Assembly (NCBI GenBank): GCA_027620105.1
Contig: JAQCIA010000070.1
Span: 1-8,572 of the forward strand
Reading direction: 5' to 3'
From: Verrucomicrobiota bacterium
GTDB lineage: Bacteria; Verrucomicrobiota; Kiritimatiellia; UBA8416; JAIOPI01
Length of the DNA stretch: 8,572 nt
Position 1 is the first letter of the stretch; each line of letters starts with the position of its first letter. The notes under the pieces are model-generated. The model was not told the DNA's origin and did no database searches. It saw only the letters and a program-made list of their open reading frames with translations. The translations under genes were made by a program, and so were the position numbers. Below are positions 6,378 through 8,572 of this stretch, one piece after another.

Positions 6378-7212
6378 TTATTTAATGGTCGCGCGCGTGG
6401 CCTTGGTCAGCGCTTTCCAGAGGGCCTCGGGTTCCTTTGGGCCCAGCACGGCGCGGCGGTTTTCGGCAACCATGAAGGTTTCGGCGAGTCCGGCGAGGAG
6501 CTTGAGGTAGAAGGCGCTGGCGGCGACGGGGATGGCCAGGAAGAAGATGATGTTGGTCTTTTCCTTGCCGGTTCCGCCAAAGTCCAGTCCCTCTTCGCTG
6601 GTGCCGAGGGCGAGGGCGAGACCGCCGCCGTCCACCCCGCGCACGTGCGGCATCGCCAGGCCGTGATCGATGGCGGTACTCAGGATGGCTTCGCGGCGCA
6701 GGGCTTCCTCCACCAGTTTCGGGCCATTGTCCACGAATCCTTCCGAGGCCAGTTTCATGCCCAATTCGCGGATGGCCTCTTCCTTATTTGTGGCGGCGAG
6801 ACGGGGGATCATCAGATTCGGTGAGGAAAAGCGCGAAATGCCGATTTTGCGTGGGGCCATGCGGCGCGGGGCCTTGGAGACGGTACGGACGCGCGATTCC
6901 GGATAGAACAGCATGCGGGCGCAGTTGGGGCAGCAGAGGACTTCGTGGGCCTGGCGAACAGACTGCACGAAGCTGATGGCCAGCCGCAACCCGCAGAGGG
7001 CGCAATGGTTGTCCGAGATGGCGGCGACCACAATGGGATCCCGCTTGGCGAGTTTTTCGTTGCACGCGCGTTTCGGAGGGCAGTTTACCGGTCATCGCTT
7101 TGATTGACGCATCCAGCTGCTGCAAGTGGAGGCTGCGACCGGCCACTTTTTGCTCATCACGGATGAGGGCGAGCTCTTGCAACTGGATCAAGTGGTTGAC
7201 GACGGGATGCAT
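6378..7212 (-). CDS. Zinc-ribbon protein fused to a PTS EIIA (fructose/Ntr type) domain, frameshifted
   Basis: Read with one base removed at 7053-7057, this is a 277-residue protein. It begins with a helical segment (MHPVVNHLIQLQELALIRDEQKV start, about 50 residues). Next is a four-cysteine zinc ribbon (Cys70/Cys73 in HCALCG and Cys94/Cys97 in CPNC), then a basic linker. The PTS type-2 IIA domain fills roughly residues 130-277. Its phosphoacceptor is His189 in the motif DHGLAMPHVRG, as in PtsN/FruA-type IIA proteins, which take phosphate from HPr-type carriers and pass it on or use it as a signal. No IIB, IIC or HPr partner is in the window, so a regulatory role is more likely than sugar uptake. 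Without the correction, only the part from GTG at 7031 (217 residues, phosphoacceptor His129) is read in one frame. The ATG at 7212 has a good GGAG five bases upstream. The gene lies upstream of the carboxylase gene on the same strand. Confidence 0.82.
7053..7057 (-). other. Frameshift site in the zinc-ribbon/IIA gene
   Basis: The minus strand reads CAACG-AAAAA-CTCGCC here. In the upstream frame the product goes ...LPSETRVQRKTRQAG and loses all family resemblance. In the downstream frame it reads ...EKLAKRDPIVVAAISD and continues into the zinc ribbon. Removing one A of the five joins them as ...TRVQRKLAKRDPIVVAAISD. The downstream frame is closed by a TGA shortly upstream, so neither frame alone spans the gene. 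A homopolymer miscall, a real mutation, or a +1 ribosomal shift would all explain it. Confidence 0.75.
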
Positions 7213-7349
7213 GGCGTCTCCATAAAATTACCGGAATCTAAAGTCGGCGCACCTTCGCGCGGGGCGTACCGAACGATCAATGCATATACACTTCAGCAGG
7301 AACAACCTACGCGAGCCGTAGGCAAAGGTCAAATTCTTAACAGGTCGCG

Positions 7350-7583
7350 ATGGTCAGCATGCGGTGCACGGCGGCGAACGATGCCGTGTTCAGGCGGTAT
7401 AGCGGCCAGTGGCGACCGGTGGGGCTAAAGCTGGCACGGATTGGCCTGGCAATGGTGGCGGTGTTCACACGACCCCGTTCCGATATGGTGGACCCTTTGG
7501 AAGCGCCAACGCCGCGCGACCTGATTTTGGAGAACGGGTTGGGCGACTGCACGCGCCGGCAAAACTCGATGGGGGTAGAGTAG
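7350..7583 (+). CDS. Doubtful small ORF, 77 residues, no recognised family
   Basis: The frame opens with ATG five bases after an AGG and encodes MVSMRCTAANDAVFRRYSG..., ending ...CTRRQNSMGVE. I do not recognise it. Third-position GC is about 78 percent, but the opposite strand holds a 71-codon frame (7552 to 7337) with nearly the same value, so codon use does not decide which strand, if either, is coding. In favour of the plus frame are the weak ribosome binding site and its TAG stop falling in the left arm of a strong palindrome, as if a terminator followed. No membrane segment or signal peptide is convincing. It may equally be remnant or repeat DNA. Confidence 0.25.
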   Translation: MVSMRCTAANDAVFRRYSGQWRPVGLKLARIGLAMVAVFTRPRSDMVDPLEAPTPRDLILENGLGDCTRRQNSMGVE

Positions 7584-7613
7584 GCGGATGGACGTCCACC
7601 CGCCTACTCTACC
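7574..7613. repeat. 40-bp near-perfect palindrome
   Basis: Arms GGTAGAGTAGGCGG (7574-7587) and CCGCCTACTCTACC (7600-7613) are exact reverse complements. They enclose a second perfect palindrome, TGGACGTCCA (7589-7598), with a single A/C mismatch between the two. The whole can fold into one long hairpin on either strand. There is no T-run, so it is a poor intrinsic terminator; it may be a dispersed palindromic repeat, a protein-binding site or a mobile-element end. Confidence 0.75.
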
Positions 7614-7639
7614 GCATGGACCGGTGAACCCTCCTGGAC

Positions 7640-7655
7640 CGCCCCGAAAGGGGCG
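7640..7655. repeat. Hairpin with GAAA tetraloop
   Basis: CGCCCC (7640-7645) pairs with GGGGCG (7650-7655) around GAAA, a stable GNRA tetraloop if transcribed on the plus strand. Beyond one mismatch the stem extends by three pairs and a wobble (7635-7638 with 7657-7660). Only two Ts follow. It lies 26 bases after the 40-bp palindrome and 86 bases before the antitoxin start, and could insulate the toxin-antitoxin operon from upstream transcription. Confidence 0.55.
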
Positions 7656-7694
7656 TTCCGACCGCGATGCTCCATAAACAATACCCGTGACGAT

Positions 7695-7741
7695 ATTGTG
7701 CGCATTGTGTACATTGTATTACAAAGAAATGAAGAGGTTCT
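7695..7741 (+). promoter_or_regulatory. Operator/promoter region of the toxin-antitoxin operon
   Basis: Three direct repeats start exactly nine bases apart: ATTGTG (7695), ATTGTG (7704) and ATTGTA (7713). The last overlaps an 11-base inverted repeat, TTGTA-T-TACAA (7714-7724). Ribbon-helix-helix antitoxins bind short repeats spaced about one helical turn apart in their own promoter, so this is a likely autoregulatory operator. A clear -35/-10 pair is not visible. The antitoxin ribosome binding site is GAGG (7734-7737), four bases before the ATG. Confidence 0.5.
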
Positions 7742-7960
7742 ATGAGCACTGCAATATCAGTCCGTTTACCTGAAAATGTCGCCAAGGCTCTCGGTCGAAT
7801 CGCCCATGAGACGGAAAGGTCCAGATCCTTCGTGATACAGAAGGCAGTAGAAAGCTATCTTGCTGATTACGCAGACCTTCAAGTGGCCATCGACCGACTT
7901 CGCGACAAGGCTGACCCCGTCATTTCCAGCAAAGATATGAGGAAGTCCCTTGGCCTATAA
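7742..7960 (+). CDS. Ribbon-helix-helix (CopG-type) antitoxin
   Basis: This 72-residue protein begins with the ribbon strand TAISVRLPENVAKAL. Two helices follow, of the form IAHETERSRSFVIQKAVESYL, the classic ribbon-helix-helix DNA-binding fold in which the strand dimerises and enters the major groove. The C-terminal part (YADLQVAIDRLRDKADPVISSKDMRKSLGL) is the expected toxin-wrapping tail. It should neutralise the RelE/ParE toxin encoded next and repress the operon with it through the repeats upstream. The ATG has GAGG four bases before it. The stop codon lies 11 bases inside the toxin gene, an overlap typical of type II toxin-antitoxin operons. GC content is visibly lower than in the carboxylase gene, suggesting acquired DNA. 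Confidence 0.92.
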   Translation: MSTAISVRLPENVAKALGRIAHETERSRSFVIQKAVESYLADYADLQVAIDRLRDKADPVISSKDMRKSLGL

Positions 7961-8204
7961 CATCACTTTAAAAAAGTCGGTCGCGCAGGATATCAGGCGC
8001 ATCAGCAAACAACAGGCGACGCGAATCCTTGACAAGATCGACACGGAACTCGCTCAGGATCCTGAGAAGTTCCCCTCCCTCACCGGTCCATTTACTGGAC
8101 TCCGCAATTTTCGCGTCGGTGATTACAGGGTCATCTTTGCAATCATGGATGCCGATGTACTGATTCTGCGTGTCCAGCATCGCAAGGATGTTTACCGAGG
8201 CTAG
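7950..8204 (+). CDS. RelE/ParE-superfamily toxin
   Basis: This 84-residue protein has the full RelE/ParE pattern: an N-terminal strand YNITLKKSVAQDIRRIS, a helical hairpin, then the core sheet with LRNFRVGDYRVIFAI (51-65) and the closing ILRVQHRKDVYRG (72-84). Conserved basic residues Arg55, Arg60, His77, Arg78 and Arg83, plus Tyr82, fit an intact RelE-like mRNA interferase; a ParE-type gyrase poison cannot be excluded from sequence alone. It starts with TTG at 7950, inside the antitoxin gene, with AGGA (7940-7943) at an ideal six-base spacing, which supports the unusual start. Translation is probably coupled to the antitoxin. The role is plasmid- or island-type stabilisation, phage defence or stress response. 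Confidence 0.92.
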   Translation: MAYNITLKKSVAQDIRRISKQQATRILDKIDTELAQDPEKFPSLTGPFTGLRNFRVGDYRVIFAIMDADVLILRVQHRKDVYRG

Positions 8205-8242
8205 GAGAGCCAACCAGATTCTGCACGGTATCGTCGCATAGC

Positions 8243-8269
8243 GCCGAACCGTGAGAATTGACGTTCGGC
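8243..8269 (+). terminator. Hairpin after the toxin gene
   Basis: GCCGAAC (8243-8249) is the exact reverse complement of GTTCGGC (8263-8269), with a 13-base loop. A bulged alternative gives nine pairs. It lies 38 bases after the toxin stop codon but is followed by purines instead of Ts, so it is a weak terminator candidate. It also sits close to the next start codon at 8282 and might affect its translation. Confidence 0.3.
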
Positions 8270-8281
8270 AAGAAGAAGACA

Positions 8282-8572
8282 ATGAAGCATATCTTTGTCA
8301 GCGGAATTCTGGTTCTGCTTATGCTCTGTTCTTACGGCTGCGTTTCTAATTTACGAAAACTAGCGGCTTTGGGTCCACAGCCAGCGCCTGTTGGAGATGG
8401 AAGTCGAAAGACAAGCGAAAGTGAATTGGTTGCCGATTTGAGACGGATGTGGAGTCCCAAGCCCCGAAATCGCGATGGGTGGGCCGCCTCGGCACGAAAT
8501 AGGCGGCGAATAAGGCGCGCCACACGTACGGCTTTCCGCGGCACGAGGGCTGCGATAGGATACGGAGCAGCC
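8282..8572 (+). CDS. Possible secreted/lipoprotein ORF, truncated by the window edge
   Basis: From the ATG at 8282 the frame is open for 97 codons to the last base. It begins MKHIFVSGILVLLMLCSYGC, a short basic start, a hydrophobic core and a cysteine at position 20. This resembles a lipoprotein signal peptide, though the expected Leu three residues before the Cys is Ser (SYGC), so the lipobox is weak. The mature part begins VSNLRKLAALGPQPAPVGDG and becomes strikingly Arg-rich (ARNRRRIRRATRTAFRG, about residues 74-90), which is odd for a lipoprotein and may mean a frameshift or loss of coding after about residue 60. No good Shine-Dalgarno is visible, only AAGAAGAAGA. It lies 77 bases after the toxin gene. 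No family recognised. Confidence 0.4.
   Translation, partial: MKHIFVSGILVLLMLCSYGCVSNLRKLAALGPQPAPVGDGSRKTSESELVADLRRMWSPKPRNRDGWAASARNRRRIRRATRTAFRGTRAAIGYGAA

Larger units (their letters stand above)
7213..7741. other. 530-base intergenic stretch, possibly decayed or repeat DNA
   Basis: This gap separates the minus-strand IIA gene from the plus-strand toxin-antitoxin pair. The IIA gene's Shine-Dalgarno (GGAG, 7221-7218) lies at its left end, with a small inverted repeat CCTACG/CGTAGG (7306-7322) upstream. The middle carries one open frame on each strand (7350-7583 plus, 7337-7552 minus) with equally plausible codon use. To the right lie a 40-bp palindrome, a GAAA-loop hairpin and the antitoxin operator region, each listed separately. 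Confidence 0.5.

Noticed and set aside
6194..6385. 63-codon plus-strand frame in the gap before the carboxylase gene
   Set aside because: No ribosome binding site, no recognisable product, and it runs into the antisense of the IIA gene's end.
6784..7212. 142-codon minus-strand frame taken as an independent gene
   Set aside because: Only its first 50 or so codons resemble the expected N-terminus of the zinc-ribbon/IIA protein; after 7053 it is in the wrong frame over the real zinc ribbon and IIA coding sequence.
7968..8282. 104-codon minus-strand open frame
   Set aside because: It is antisense to the well-supported RelE/ParE toxin gene and has no family features.
1..8572. CRISPR array, tRNA, rRNA or insertion-sequence transposase
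   Set aside because: I looked for regularly spaced long repeats, tRNA-like arms and transposase motifs on both strands and found none; the only periodic repeats are the short operator-like set at 7695-7718.

Overview
This is a GC-rich bacterial chromosomal segment. Its protein-coding genes use ATG, GTG and TTG starts, and most have recognisable Shine-Dalgarno sites. The organism cannot be named from the window. The unusual one-chain acetyl-CoA carboxylase and the zinc-ribbon/PTS-IIA fusion make me think of the Verrucomicrobiota/Kiritimatiellota/Lentisphaerota group, but this is a low-confidence impression from memory, not something I could test.

Layout. Positions 1-396 hold nothing I can support. 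An HxlR-family regulator (minus, 397-759) lies back to back with a small CPVC thioredoxin-like protein (plus, 903-1142), sharing a 143-base divergent promoter region. A strong hairpin follows the thioredoxin gene. Next comes the C-terminal half of a broken VOC/glyoxalase-type gene (minus, 1214-1429), which ordinary ORF calling misses because it has no start codon.

The centrepiece is a 4.6-kb minus-strand gene (1469-6049). It encodes a 1526-residue protein that carries every part of acetyl-CoA carboxylase on one chain, in the order carboxyltransferase alpha, about 370 residues of unassigned helical sequence, carboxyltransferase beta, biotin carboxylase, biotinyl domain. This differs from the separate E. 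coli AccA/B/C/D subunits, and the CT-first, alpha-before-beta order is the reverse of the eukaryotic enzyme. Active-site residues look intact in all modules.

Upstream on the same strand (6378-7212) is a zinc-ribbon protein fused to a PTS fructose/Ntr-type IIA domain. It reads as one gene only if a one-base frameshift in a five-base homopolymer (7053-7057) is corrected. A 328-base gap with a terminator-like hairpin and a candidate promoter separates it from the carboxylase gene, so the two are probably separate transcripts.

The right end has a different character. It begins with a 530-base stretch holding a 40-bp near-perfect palindrome and a doubtful small ORF. It continues with a type II toxin-antitoxin pair (ribbon-helix-helix antitoxin and RelE/ParE toxin, 7742-8204), preceded by three 9-bp-spaced direct repeats that look like its operator. 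It ends with a lipoprotein-like ORF running off the edge. This section is visibly less GC-rich than the carboxylase gene and looks like accessory DNA.

Functionally, the window combines a redox-type regulator/thioredoxin pair, the committed step of fatty-acid synthesis on one polypeptide, a phosphotransfer-type carbon or nitrogen signalling protein next to it, and a mobile stability module.
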